Source: CAKKQX01 sp963734595
GTDB lineage: Bacteria > Pseudomonadota > Gammaproteobacteria > Burkholderiales > SG8-41
Length of the DNA stretch: 64,000 nucleotides
Direction: 5' to 3'
Assembly: GCA_963734595.1 (NCBI GenBank)
Contig: CAVTHV010000014.1
Span: 124,001 to 188,000, forward strand
Below, piece by piece: positions 31,814 through 41,989 of the stretch. Under the pieces are notes generated by a model. It was not told the DNA's origin, made no database searches, and was given only the letters and a program-made list of their open reading frames with translations. The translations under genes were made by a program, and so were the position numbers. Every line of letters begins with the position of its first letter. Position 1 is the stretch's first letter.

Positions 31814-33647
31814 GACACCCTCTTGAGCGGCACCACGGTGCGCGCCGCGGCATGCTGCGATATCTGGTCGACAATGAAGCGCGCGGTGATCGGCGTGCCG
31901 TCGTAGTGCAGCACCGACAGCAGCCGCGTCGGGTTGACCTTGGCTTCGTTCACCAGCATCGTCTTCAGCTGGGCGTCGCGGTTCTGCTCGATCACGAACA
32001 CCCACGGATGCGAGGCGACGAAGTCGTTGATCTCGTCCTGGAACGGGAAACCGCGCACGCGCAGCGCATTGACGTGGATGCCGCGCTGCGCGAGCACGTC
32101 GAGCGCTTCCTGCATCGCGGGGCTGGTCGAGCCGTAGAAAATCGCGCCGAAGCGCGCCGGCTTCTCGGCCGGGTAGAGCAGCGGCTTGGGCACCAGCGTC
32201 TTGGCGGTCTCGAACTTCCTCAGCAGCCGCTGCATGTTGTCGACGTAATCGGGGCCGGCCTCGGAGTAGCGCGCATAGCGGTCCTTGGTCGTGCCGCGGG
32301 TGAAGTAACCGCCGCTGCGTCGGGTGCGTGCCGGGATAGGTGCGGTAGGGGATGCCGTCGCCGTCGACGTCGAGGTAGCGGCCGAACTCCTTGCCCGCTT
32401 CCAGGTCCTCGCCGGTCATCACCTTGCCGCGGTCGTAGCCGCGGGTGTCGTCCCATTGAAACGGCTCGCACAGCCGCGTGTTCATGCCGATGTCGAGATC
32501 GGTCATCACGAATACCGGCGTCTGCAGCCGCTCGGCGAGGTCGAAGGCCTGCGCCGTGAACTCGAAGCACTCGGTCGGGTCTTCGGGGAACAGCAGCACA
32601 TGCTTGGTGTCGCCGTGCGAAGCATAGGCGCACGAGATCAGGTCGGCCTGCTGGGTGCGCGTCGGCATGCCGGTCGACGGGCCGCCGCGCTGCACGTTGA
32701 TCAGCACCACCGGGATCTCGGCAAAATAGGCGAGGCCGATGAATTCCGTCATCAGCGAGATGCCGGGGCCGGAAGTCGCGGTGAAGGAGCGCGCGCCGTT
32801 CCAGCCGGCGCCGATGGCAATGCCGATCGACGCGAGCTCGTCCTCGCCCTGGATGATCGCACAGCGCTGTTTGCCGGTGGCGGGTTCGACCCGCAGCTTC
32901 TGGGTGTACTTGATGAACGTTTCGGCGAGCGAAGAGGAGGGCGTGATCGGGTACCACGCGCATACCGTGGCGCCGCCGTAGACCGCGCCCAGCGCAGCCG
33001 CACTGTTGCCGTCGACGAAGATGCGGTTGCCGACGTTGTTGGCGCGCTGCACGCGGATGCCAAGCGGGCAGCTCGAGGTACTGGAGCGCGTAGTCACGTC
33101 CGAGCTGCAGCGCCTTGACGTTCGACTGCAGCAGCGCCTCCTTGCCCTTGTATTGTTCCGAGAACAGCTTCTCGATTTCGGCGGGGTCGATGTCGAGCAG
33201 CGCCGAGAGGGCGCCGACATAGATGATGTTCTTGAACAGCTGGCGCTGCCGCGGGTCGCTGTAGGTCGCATTGCAGATCTCGGTGAGCGGCATGCCGATG
33301 AGGTTGATGTCCTCGCGGAACTTCGATTTCGGCAGCGACTTGGAGTTGTCGTAGAACAGATAGCCGCCGGCTTCGATTTCCTTCAGATCCGCGTCCCAGG
33401 TCTGCGGGTTCATCGCCACCATCAGGTCGACGCCGCCGCGCCGGGCCTGATAGCCGGCCTCGTTGACGCGCACCTCGTACCAGGTCGGCAGGCCCTGGAT
33501 GTTGGACGGGAAGATGTTGCGCGGGGAGACCGGCACGCCCATCCGCAGGATGGAGCGCGCGAACAGCTCGTTGGCCGAAGCCGATCCCGAGCCGTTGATG
33601 TTGGCGAACTTGACGACGAAATCGTTTATGGACTCGATGCGTTTCAT
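31810..33647 (-). CDS. korA: 2-oxoacid:ferredoxin oxidoreductase, fused gamma-alpha subunit (two frameshifts)
   Basis: The N-terminal gamma domain starts with NINGSGSASANELFARSIL and the alpha domain contains GNSAAALGAVYGGA, WYPITPSSSLAETF, ATSGPGISLMTEF and QRGGPSTGMPTRTQQADL. The last part holds the C-terminal VFVIEQNRDAQLKTML segment. An extra C near 33069 and an extra base near 32316 break the frame, but motif order is complete for a product of about 611 residues. It pairs with korB directly downstream and follows the flavoprotein gene by 14 bases. Confidence 0.87.
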
Positions 33648-33661
33648 TCCTGGCTATCCCC

Positions 33662-35489
33662 TCATGCGGCTTTTCGTTGCGGCTTGTTGCGGCAGCCCGG
33701 GCCGGCATGCGTCATGTCGAGCAGGAACTTCTGCATGTCCCAGGCGCCGGTCGGGCAGCGCTCGGCGCACAGCCCGCAGTGCAGGCACACGTCCTCGTCC
33801 TTCGCCATCACGCGCCCGGTCATCTTCAGCACGTCCGAGACATAGAGGTCCTGCTCGAGGTGGGGCGACGGCGCGTTCAGCCGCGCGCGCAGGTCCTGCT
33901 CTTCGCCGTTCGGCGTGAAGGTGATGCAGTCCATCGGGCAGATGTCGACGCACGCGTCGCACTCGATGCAGAGCCTGGGCGTAAACACCGTCTGCACGTC
34001 GCAGTTAAGGCAGCGTTGCGCTTCGGCGAAACCGGTCTTGGGATCGAAGCCCAGTTCGACCTCGGCCTTGATGTTCCGCAGCGTGATTTTCTTGTCCTGC
34101 CACGGCACCTGGTAGCGGGTGTCGGCGGAAATCTGGTTGTCATAGCTCCATTCGTGGATGCCCATTTTCTGCGAGATCAGGTTGGTCATCGGATCCGGGC
34201 GTTTCCTGATGTCCTCGCCGTGACACAGCTTGTCGATCGACACCGCCGCCTCGTGACCGTGCGCGACCGCCCAGATGATGTTCTTGGGGCCGAACGCCGC
34301 GTCGCCGCCGAAAAACACGTTGGGCAGCGACGACTGCAGCGTGACCTTGTCCACCACCGGCATGCCCCACTTGTCGAATTCGATGCCGGCGTCGCGTTCG
34401 ATCCAGGGGAAGGCATTCTCCTGGCCGATGGCCACCAGCACGTCGTCGCATTCGACATGCTGGTCGGGCTCGCCGGTCGGCACCAGCCGGCGGCGGCCTT
34501 TGTCGTCGTACTCGGCTTTGACTTTCTCGAAAGCCATGCCGGTGAGCTTGCCGTTATCGTGGAGGAACGCCTTGGGCACCATGAAATTGAGGATCGGGAT
34601 GTCTTCGTGCGTCGCGTCTTCTTTTTCCCACGGGACTTGCTTTCATTTCCTCGAAGCCCGAGCGCACGATCACTTTCACGTCCTCGCCGCCGAGGCGCCT
34701 GGAGGATCTGCAGCAGTCCATCGCGGTGTTGCCGCCGCCCAGTACGATTACGCGCCTGCCGATCTTTTCGATGTGGCCGAATGAAACACTGGAGAGCCAG
34801 TCGATGCCGATATGGATATGGGCCGCGGCCTCCTTGCGTCCCGGGATGTCGAGATCGCGCCCGCGGGGCGCGCCGCTGCCGACGAATACCGCATCGTAGT
34901 TTTCGGCGAGCAGCTTGCGCATGCTGTCGATACGCGTGCCGGAGCGGAAGTCGACGCCCAGGTCGAGGATGTAGCCCGTTTCCTCGTCGATCACCGATGC
35001 GGGCAGCCGGAAGCGGGGAATCTGGGTGCGGATCATGCCGCCCGCGCGCTGGTCGCCGTCGAACAGCGTGATCTGGTAGCCGAGCGGCGCCAGATCGCGC
35101 GCCACGGTGAGCGAAGCGGGGCCGGCGCCGATCAGCGCGATACGTTTGCCGTTCTTCTGTTTCGGGGCCTTGGGAAGCCGGTCGCGGATGTCTTCCTTGT
35201 TGTCCGCTGCCACGCGCTTCAAGCGGCAGATCGCCACCGGTTCCGGTTTTTCGCCGTTGTTTTCTTCAACGCGCCCGCGCCGGCAGGCCGGCTCGCAGGG
35301 ACGGTCGCAGGTGCGGCCGAGAATGCCGGGAAACACGTTCGACTGCCAGTTGACCATGTAGGCATCGCCGTAGCGGCCTGCAGCGATCAACCGGATGTAT
35401 TCGGGGACGGGAGTGTGGGCGGGGCACGCCCATTGGCAATCGACGACTTTATGGAAATAGTCGGGGTTCTGGATGTCGGTGGGTTTCAA
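33662..35489 (-). CDS. korC: GltD-like FAD/iron-sulfur NAD(P)H:ferredoxin-type oxidoreductase (one frameshift)
   Basis: The N-terminus has the Fer4_20 cysteine pattern (CQWACPAHTPVPEY and CDRPCEPACRRG). Two dinucleotide sites follow (ALIGAGPASLTVARDL and VIVLGGGNTAMDC), and a C-terminal domain binds two [4Fe-4S] clusters (CIECDACVDICPMDC and CLHCGLCAERCPTGAW). An extra C near 34634 shifts the frame. With korA and korB this matches the KorC flavoprotein that links ferredoxin to NADP(H). The TTG at 35489 is the start used. It is the first gene of the korC-korA-korB operon. Confidence 0.83.
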
Positions 35490-35921
35490 AGTGTCTCTCT
35501 GTCTCTCCGTTACGCCTTCTTTCGTTCTCTGCTACACGGCGGTAATGGGTGAGACATCCAACGCCTGAGCTCTTAAACGGTTTAATGGCGCCATTAAGTG
35601 CGCATATACTACGCTTTTGTTTCGGAGGTGAAAAGCACAGCGATTTCAAGCACTAGAGCTTGGATTCTGGTGGGCTCTTTTCAGGACTTTTGTGCGGTGG
35701 GCAGCGCACGATTCGCAGCAAAGTTGCATGCATGATCGTCTTTCAGACACGCGCAAATCCGTAATTGTTCCCCCGCAACCTCCTTCGGGGAAGAACATGG
35801 CTTCCGACAGCATCGCGCACGCGCCCGTTCCACGTCCATCCTGTCCGTTCCAGACCACCTCTATAATCCACCGCTGAGGTGCGGGAGGGGCTAAAATGGT
35901 TTTTTGACTGAAGGACGCAGC
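35490..35921. promoter_or_regulatory. Intergenic region with nested palindromes upstream of korCAB
   Basis: These 432 bases separate divergent transcription units. TTAAACGGTTTAA (35573-35585) is a palindrome around a central G and is overlapped by the perfect 16-base palindrome TTAATGGCGCCATTAA (35582-35597), 84-108 bases upstream of the korC start. They look like operator sites for a dimeric regulator. The remainder (about 35640-35900) has a lower-GC character and no convincing gene; short open frames there lack ribosome binding sites and family features. Confidence 0.5.
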
Positions 35922-36308
35922 ATGAAACCAAAAATCACCGAAGCGTGGGAACACTTGGGCGCCGTCGCCGGCACACGCTATGACGCATCGAGGTGGAGCG
36001 AAGACCACTCGACCCTGTGGGTCACGCTATGGTCCGACCGGCTGAAGCGCGTGGATAGCGGCGTCTACCGCTACACCCTGTGCGAAGACAAAGACCTTGA
36101 GCGCAGCACGGGTGAGCGCCATCACGCCAATGTCCGCGAGGCGATCAAACGCGGCGCACCGATGCGCGGCTTCCTGGTGTGGCCCAAGAAAGCGCCGACG
36201 ACCCAGGGGCACCGCGGAATCGAAGACGTGGATGCAACGCGGCAGTACGAGGTCAAGGTGGAAAGCCACGACGGCAACCTGGTCGTGGCGTTGGCGAAGG
36301 GCTTGTAG
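35922..36308 (+). CDS. Hypothetical protein
   Basis: The 128-residue product starts MKPKITEAWEHLGAVAGTRY at an ATG preceded by AAGGAC. It is soluble, mixed alpha/beta in character and rich in charged residues (WSDRLKRVDSGVYRY, GERHHANVREAIKRG). Tryptophans recur at regular positions and the C-terminus is VVALAKGL. I do not recognise the family. It stands alone between the kor operon and a small conserved gene on the opposite strand. Codon use is like the surrounding genes. Confidence 0.55.
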   Translation: MKPKITEAWEHLGAVAGTRYDASRWSEDHSTLWVTLWSDRLKRVDSGVYRYTLCEDKDLERSTGERHHANVREAIKRGAPMRGFLVWPKKAPTTQGHRGIEDVDATRQYEVKVESHDGNLVVALAKGL

Positions 36309-36355
36309 CAGGCGCTGCGCCGGCGGGCGACAGTTGTTCGCCGAAAACCCGCCGG

Positions 36356-36529
36356 TTACGAAGCGGGAGTGTCGCCTTGCGGGGTCTCTGCAGCAGGCGG
36401 GGCCTGATCCGCATTCTCCTGGGGCTGCTCGGTGCCCTGCTCGAGCTTGCGCAGCCGTTTTTCTTCCTGCTTTCTTTTCTTCGCTAATTCCTTCTGGCGC
36501 TTTTCATACTGGTAATTTGGCTTTGCCAA
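36356..36529 (-). CDS. Small conserved basic protein (57 aa)
   Basis: A TTG at 36529, preceded by AAGGGACG, opens a frame for a 57-residue protein beginning MAKPNYQYEKRQKELAKK. It has a strongly basic, lysine-rich coiled-coil-like first half (KRKQEEKRLRKLEQ) and an acidic, proline/alanine-rich second half ending DTPAS. Proteins with this opening are, to my recollection, widely conserved in betaproteobacteria and of unknown function. It is too short for many gene finders. Confidence 0.7.
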   Translation of the reverse strand: MAKPNYQYEKRQKELAKKRKQEEKRLRKLEQGTEQPQENADQAPPAAETPQGDTPAS

Positions 36530-36574
36530 TTTGTCGTCCCTTTGTAAAGTGTTCCCGATTGTAACCCGCCGTGC

Positions 36575-37045
36575 TCAACGTCCTGCATCAGACTCCGTGC
36601 GGCAGTAGCGCGTCAAGATGCGATCCAGTTGATTGGCAAAGGCCTGACGGTCGCTCTGGCTGAACGGCGGCGGGCCCCCGGTTTCAACGCCGCTGCTCCG
36701 CAGTTCGTCCATGAATTTGCGCATGGCCAGGTATCCCTCGATATTGTCCTTGGTATAAAGCCCGCCTCTGGGGTCGAGCGCGTGACCGCCTCTTTCAATC
36801 ACGTCGGCGGCCAGCGGGATGTCGGCGGTGACCACCAGATCGCCGGATTGCATCTCGGCGGCTATTCTGTTGTCAGCCACGTCGAAACCGGCGGGGACCT
36901 GGACGGTCCTGATATGGGGCGAGGGCGGAATCCGGAGCGCCTTGTTGGCGACGAGCGTCAGCGGGACACCCCGCCTGTCCGCCGCGCGGAACAGGATCTC
37001 CTTGATGACGTTGGGACACGCATCGGCATCCACCCAGATCTGCAT
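36575..37045 (-). CDS. UPF0178 (YaiI/YqxD) family protein
   Basis: The 156-residue product starts MQIWVDADACPNVIKEIL, the signature of the family, a NYN/PIN-like fold with acidic residues at the putative nuclease site. SGDLVVTADIPLAADVIERG and DPRGGLYTKDNI are the other conserved blocks. Role is unproven; RNA-processing nuclease activity is suspected from the fold. The ATG at 37045 is the family start. Confidence 0.85.
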   Translation of the reverse strand: MQIWVDADACPNVIKEILFRAADRRGVPLTLVANKALRIPPSPHIRTVQVPAGFDVADNRIAAEMQSGDLVVTADIPLAADVIERGGHALDPRGGLYTKDNIEGYLAMRKFMDELRSSGVETGGPPPFSQSDRQAFANQLDRILTRYCRTESDAGR

Positions 37046-37094
37046 TGATTTCCTTTGTATGTCGCCGTGACGGTCGCGGGCCCGCACGAGCAGC

Positions 37095-38281
37095 TTATGC
37101 CACCTGCCCTGCGGCATGCCCGCTCGCCCATGCCCACTGAAAATTGAAGCCGCCGAGATGGCCTGTCACATCCACCACCTCGCCGACGAAGAACAGGCCG
37201 GGCACGCCCCTGGCTTCCATTGACCTCGACGACAGGCCGTCGGTATCGACGCCGCCAAGGGTCACTTCGGCCTTATTGTAACCGAGTGTGCCCGAAGGCT
37301 GAACCCGCCAGTGATGCAGGCCGCGCGCCAGAGCCTTCAGCTCGCCCTCGGAAAACCGGTTGAGCGGCCGCAGGCTGTCGTGCGCCGCGCACCATTGCTG
37401 CGCGAAACGCCGGGGCAGCGCCTGCGCGAGCAGGTTGTCGAGTTGCAGGCGGCCGGATCGCTCCGAGAGCAGCCAGGTTTCGGCATCGCGGCCGGGCAGC
37501 AGATCGATTTCGATCAGATCGCCGCTGCGCCAGTACGGACGACACCTGCAGGATTGCGGGGCCGGAAAGCCCGCGATGGGTGAGCAGCAGGCTTCTCGCG
37601 GAAGCGTCCGCCGTTGCATGAGACCTCCGCATCGATCGAGATTCCCGACAGGTCGCCGAAACGGGCAAGCGTCGCGGCATCGAAACTGAGCGGCACCAGC
37701 GCCGGACGCGGCGCAACGACCTTCAGGCCGAATTGCTCGGCGAGGCGGTAGCCTAACGGACTCGCGCCGATTTTCGGCACCGCCAACCCGCCGGTGGCCA
37801 CGACCAGGGATTGCGCGCGATACGCGCCCCGATCCGTCGTCACGGTGAAGCCGCCGCCGTCGCCGCTGACCGCATGCACCCCGCACGGCATGCACCACTG
37901 CACGCCGCCGCGATCGCACTCGCTTTTCAGCAAGTCGATGATTTGTTGCGCGCTGTCGTCGCAGAACAACTGGCCGAGGGTTTTTTCGTGGTAGCGGATG
38001 CCATAGTGCTCGACCAGCGCGATGAAATGCCCGGGTGTGTAGCGCGCGAGCGCCGAGCGGCAGAAGTGCGGATTTCGCGACAGAAAATTCTCCGGCGCGC
38101 AATGAAGGTTGGTGAAGTTGCAGCGCCCGCCGCCGGAGATCCGGATTTTCTCGCCCAGCTTGTGATAATGCTCGATCAGCAGCACCCGGCGGCCGCGCTG
38201 CCCGGCCTGCGCGGCGCACATCATGCCGGCCGCGCCGGCGCCGATGACGATGACGTCCAGAGAGGTTTGCCCCCGGTCCAT
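37095..38281 (-). CDS. HI0933/BaiN-like FAD-dependent oxidoreductase (frameshifted)
   Basis: The N-terminus LDVIVIGAGAAGMMCA binds FAD, and GEKIRISGGGRCNFTN and SLVVATGGLAVPKIGASPLGY are family hallmarks. After shifts near 37600 and 37530 the frame continues with THRGLSGPAILQ, then VTLGGVDTDGLSSRSMEAR, GLFFVGEVVDVTGHLGGFNF and WAWASGHAAG, the characteristic C-terminus. The total of about 395 residues matches the family. The physiological substrate is unknown. I used the ATG at 38281; longer starts are possible. Confidence 0.82.
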
Positions 38282-38407
38282 GGCCGTCGGTTCGGCGGTT
38301 TCCGCCGGTAACGTCGCCGGGGGCGACGCCATGGGCAAGGGTGTCCGCAACGTCAGGGCCTGTTACCCATTGCCACAACGCATCTCACGCGGTACGGCCG
38401 GCAGGCG

Positions 38408-40036
38408 CTAACGCTGGAGCCAGGAGACCCGCACGCGGTCGTAATCCGCGCCACGCTCGAGCAGCTCTTCGAGCCGCACCTGCGGCAGATGTTCGCCCAT
38501 CATGACTTCGTAGACGATGCCGGGCATGAATGCATCGCGGGGGAGGAGCATTTCCCGGCGCGCCCCGGAGTTTGCGCTCTCGCCGAGTATCAGCGCATTC
38601 ACGTAGGTGAATTCGAACGAGCCGGAGGAGGTCGCCCAGTTGTCGGCGCGCTGCGCGCCTTCGCCGACGCCGCGCAGCCATACCGACAGCGGCTTCTTGG
38701 CGAGGATCTCGATGCCGCCGTGCTCGTGGTCCTGCTGGTCGCGGTACAGCCGCCGGACTATGCCGAGCCACCACGCGTGCAGGCCGGCAGGCTGGAACGC
38801 GAACAACTCGCCGATTTTGACCCAGGATTCGTCCCGGCGCGGAATATCGACGCCGATTCCCCAGGTGCTGGCGTCGCGTTCGATCCATTCCTCGATCTCC
38901 ACGGCGGCTTGCTGCGCCTCGAGCGCGATGCCGGTCAGCTGATTCATCCTGACGCGCATGTCCTCGGTCATTTCCACCATGGCGCTGAACTCGACGCGGG
39001 TCACCAGCTCGGAGGCCGCGATGAACCCATGCGCGATTTTCATCCTGGCGTCGAGTTTCACGCGCTTGCCCTGGCGCCGCGGCGGATTGTCGCCCCAATA
39101 GCGCAGCAGATGCCTGAGGACGATCAATTTCTCCTCGACGGAGAAATCGTTTCCGAAACGTCTTTCCGGTTCTTCCGGCTTCGCGGCAAGCCGGTCGACG
39201 ATTTCCTGGAGCGCGGGGTTGACGACGCCCGCGCCGAAGTAACGCATGGTGTCGCTTGGCGGCGTCTCCGGCGAATAGTGGACCGGACGCGCCGGATGCG
39301 CCAGATCGAAACAGAAATTGCATCCCGGCTCGGGCCTGGCGCGCAAAATGAAGCCCGCGGCGAGACGGGCGATGACGCGCGCCGCAAGCTCCACTTCCGA
39401 GGGCTGTTCGGATTCGGGAATCGAGGCGTCCAGCATCAGCGCGCGCAGGAATTCCTGGCGCGCGCTGGTAGGCAGGGCATCGGTCGGGTAGGCCTTCAGC
39501 GACCGGGAAAAGATGCCCTCCTGTTCGCACAGGCTGTACAGGTCGCTCAGCGCCTGCCACAGCTGCGGCCGTACCGGCAGATAGCGCAGCTGCAGGACTT
39601 TCGCCTCGCTCGCCAGCGCGCGCAGCGCGCGTGCCGCGAGCAGCGCACGCTGCGCGTGCGCGGCATCGGCCGATTTGGCCGCATCGGCGGTTTCTCTCAG
39701 GCAAAGCCGGTATGCGGCAGCGAGATATTCCCAGAACTCGCCCAATACCTGCCACAGGTGGAGCCGCTCGTAGTCTTTCAGGTCGGGGCTGCGCAGGAAG
39801 TGAGTCAGCACCAGCGGTTCCCTGGTCTGCGCGGTTTCATCGAGCAGCATGATGACGCCGATCCGGTCGGCCGCGGCAAATCCCTCGGTTGCGGTGACCG
39901 TGTTCAGCCAGGAGGCGATTTCTTCGAGCGCTTTGGCGTTGTCCTTGGGCAGGTCGGCCAGCAGCTTTTGCGCCTGCGCGACGTTGTACATCGGGTGGTC
40001 GGGTCTCTTGCCGAGATTGCTTAACCACTCGAACAT
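38408..40036 (-). CDS. Conserved hypothetical protein (542 aa)
   Basis: The intact frame starts MFEWLSNLGKRPDHPMYNVA after a strong GGAAGGAG site. It is largely helical in its first 250 residues (many alanine/leucine/arginine runs), followed by a mixed region with RYFGAGVVNPALQEIVDRL and a C-terminal, beta-rich part (WGIGVDIPRRDESWVKIGEL, then GSFEFTYVNALILG). I do not recognise a named domain. A C-terminal beta-barrel such as PilZ is possible but no RxxxR motif was confirmed. It lies 56 bases upstream of lpdA on the same strand's downstream side. Confidence 0.7.
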   Translation of the reverse strand: MFEWLSNLGKRPDHPMYNVAQAQKLLADLPKDNAKALEEIASWLNTVTATEGFAAADRIGVIMLLDETAQTREPLVLTHFLRSPDLKDYERLHLWQVLGEFWEYLAAAYRLCLRETADAAKSADAAHAQRALLAARALRALASEAKVLQLRYLPVRPQLWQALSDLYSLCEQEGIFSRSLKAYPTDALPTSARQEFLRALMLDASIPESEQPSEVELAARVIARLAAGFILRARPEPGCNFCFDLAHPARPVHYSPETPPSDTMRYFGAGVVNPALQEIVDRLAAKPEEPERRFGNDFSVEEKLIVLRHLLRYWGDNPPRRQGKRVKLDARMKIAHGFIAASELVTRVEFSAMVEMTEDMRVRMNQLTGIALEAQQAAVEIEEWIERDASTWGIGVDIPRRDESWVKIGELFAFQPAGLHAWWLGIVRRLYRDQQDHEHGGIEILAKKPLSVWLRGVGEGAQRADNWATSSGSFEFTYVNALILGESANSGARREMLLPRDAFMPGIVYEVMMGEHLPQVRLEELLERGADYDRVRVSWLQR

Positions 40037-40092
40037 GGCGGACTGCTCCTTCCTGTTAGCGGCGGTGCGGCGTCGCGCCGGGCAAACGCCGG

Positions 40093-41885
40093 TTACTTTT
40101 TCGGCAGGTAGAGATCGGTGATGCTGCCCTCGGCGATCTCCGCGGCGAAAAACACCGTTTCGGACAGCGTCGGATGGGGGTGCACCGTGAGGCCGATGTC
40201 GGTCGCGTCCGCGCCCATTTCCAGCGCCAGCACGGTTTCGGCGATGAGCTCGCCGGCGTTGACGCCGACCATCGCGGCACCCAGCAGGCGGCGGCTGGTC
40301 TTGTCGAACAGCAGCTTGGTCATGCCGTCGTCGCGGCCGGTGGCCAGCGCGCGTCCGCTCGCCGCCCACGGGAACACCGCTTTTTCGTATTCGATGCCCT
40401 CGGCTGCCGCCCGGGTTTCGGTAAGGCCCATCCACGCGATCTCGGGATCGGTGTAGGCGACCGACGGAATGGTGCGCGCGTCAAAGAAAACCTTGTGGCC
40501 GGCGATGACTTCCGCGGCGGTCTTGCCTTCGTGCGTTGCCTTGTGCGCGAGCATGGGCTCGCCGCAGATGTCGCCGATGGCGTGGATGTGCGGGACGTTG
40601 GTGCGCAACTGCTTGTCGACCGGGATGTAGCCGCGCTCGTCGACGTTGACGCCCGCGGCCCCGGCGTTGATTTCCTTGCCGTTGGGGCGGCGGCCGACCG
40701 CCATCAGGATGGCGTCGAAGGTGTCCGATGAAACGCCGTCCGCACCTTCGAAGCCGACCTTGAGCCCCGCCTTCTGGGGTTCGATTTTCGTGACCTTGGT
40801 CTTGAGCAGAATTTTTTCGTAGCGCTTTTCGATGCGCTTGTGCAGCACTTTGACGATGTCTTTGTCCGCGCCCGGGATCAGCGAGTCCATCAGCTCGACG
40901 ACGGTGATCTTCGCGCCCAGCGCGTCGTAGACCGTCGCCATTTCCAGGCCGATGATGCCGCCGCCGATCACCAGCAGGCGCTTGGGTATTGCGGGCAGTT
41001 CCAGCGCGCCGGTCGAATCGATGATGCGCGGATCATCGTACGGGAAACCCGGAATGCGCGCGACCGACGAGCCGGCCGCGATGATGCAGTGGTCGAAGGC
41101 GACGATCTTGACGCCCTCGGCGGTCTCGACCTTGAGGGTGCGGGGCGACGCGAATTCGCCGCGGCCCGTGACCACCTGCACCTTGCGCTGTTTGGCGAGC
41201 CCGGAAAGCCCCTTGGTGAGTTTGCCGACCACGCCTGTTTTCCAGGCGCGCAGCTTGTCGATCTCGATGCTGGCTTTGCCGAAGGTGACGCCGGCGTGCG
41301 CCATCTCGTCGGCTTCGGTGATGACTTTCGCGACATGCAGCAGCGCCTTCGACGGAATGCAGCCGACGTTGAGGCATACGCCGCCCAGCGACGGATAACG
41401 CTCGATCAATACCACCTTTTTGCCGAGATCGGCAGCGCGGAATGCCGCGGTGTAGCCGCCGGGGCCGGCGCCCAGCACCACGACTTCGGCATGGATGTCG
41501 GCCTTGATGCTGGCAGCAGAGGCCGACGGTGTCGCGGCAGGCGCCGCGCCGATCGGTGCGGTGCCGGAGCCGCGGGTTGCGATGCGGGTGCGGCAGGCGC
41601 CGGGGTTTTGGCCGCCGGCGCGGACACTTTTTCTTCAGCGACCTCGCTCGTTTCGAGCATCAGGATCAGCGAGCCTGCCGAGACCTTGTCGCCGACTTTG
41701 ACTTTCAGCGCCTTCACTGTGCCGGCGGCGGGCGAAGGCACTTCCATCGTCGCCTTGTCGGTTTCCAGCGTGATCAGCGAGGCTTCCTTGTCGATGGCAT
41801 CGCCGGGGCTGACCAGCACCTCGATGACCGGGATGTCCTTGAAATCGCCGAGGTCGGGGACTTTGACTTCGATCTGGTTTGCCAT
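40093..41885 (-). CDS. lpdA: Dihydrolipoamide dehydrogenase with N-terminal lipoyl domain (one frameshift)
   Basis: Residues 1-80 form a lipoyl domain (LETDKATMEVPSP with the lipoylated lysine), joined by an A/P-rich linker to the flavoprotein. That part has VLGAGPGGYTAAFRAADLGK, the redox disulfide GGVCLNVGCIPSKALL, VIGGGIIGLEMA and the C-terminal HPHPTLSE with the catalytic histidine. This E3 layout is typical of the pyruvate dehydrogenase complex in betaproteobacteria. The shift lies in the linker near 41545. The E1 and E2 genes are not in the window next to it. Confidence 0.9.
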
Positions 41886-41975
41886 CGAAAACCTTTTTAA
41901 GCCACAGCGGACGCGGAGAGTTCAGGGCAAAAACCAGTTGCTGCTGTTACTCTGCACGGCTGTGTTGTTCGTATA

Positions 41976-41989
41976 TAATCCGTTGTTTT
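41976..41989 (-). repeat. AAAACAACGGAYTA motif, copy 2
   Basis: AAAACAACGGATTA on the minus strand begins at the last base of the proA stop region and lies about 90 bases before lpdA. It is followed by TATAC. See copies at 17430 and 61487. Confidence 0.45.

Noticed and set aside
35640..35900. Small genes on either strand before the 35922 gene
   Set aside because: Short open frames without ribosome binding sites, conserved motifs or consistent codon use.
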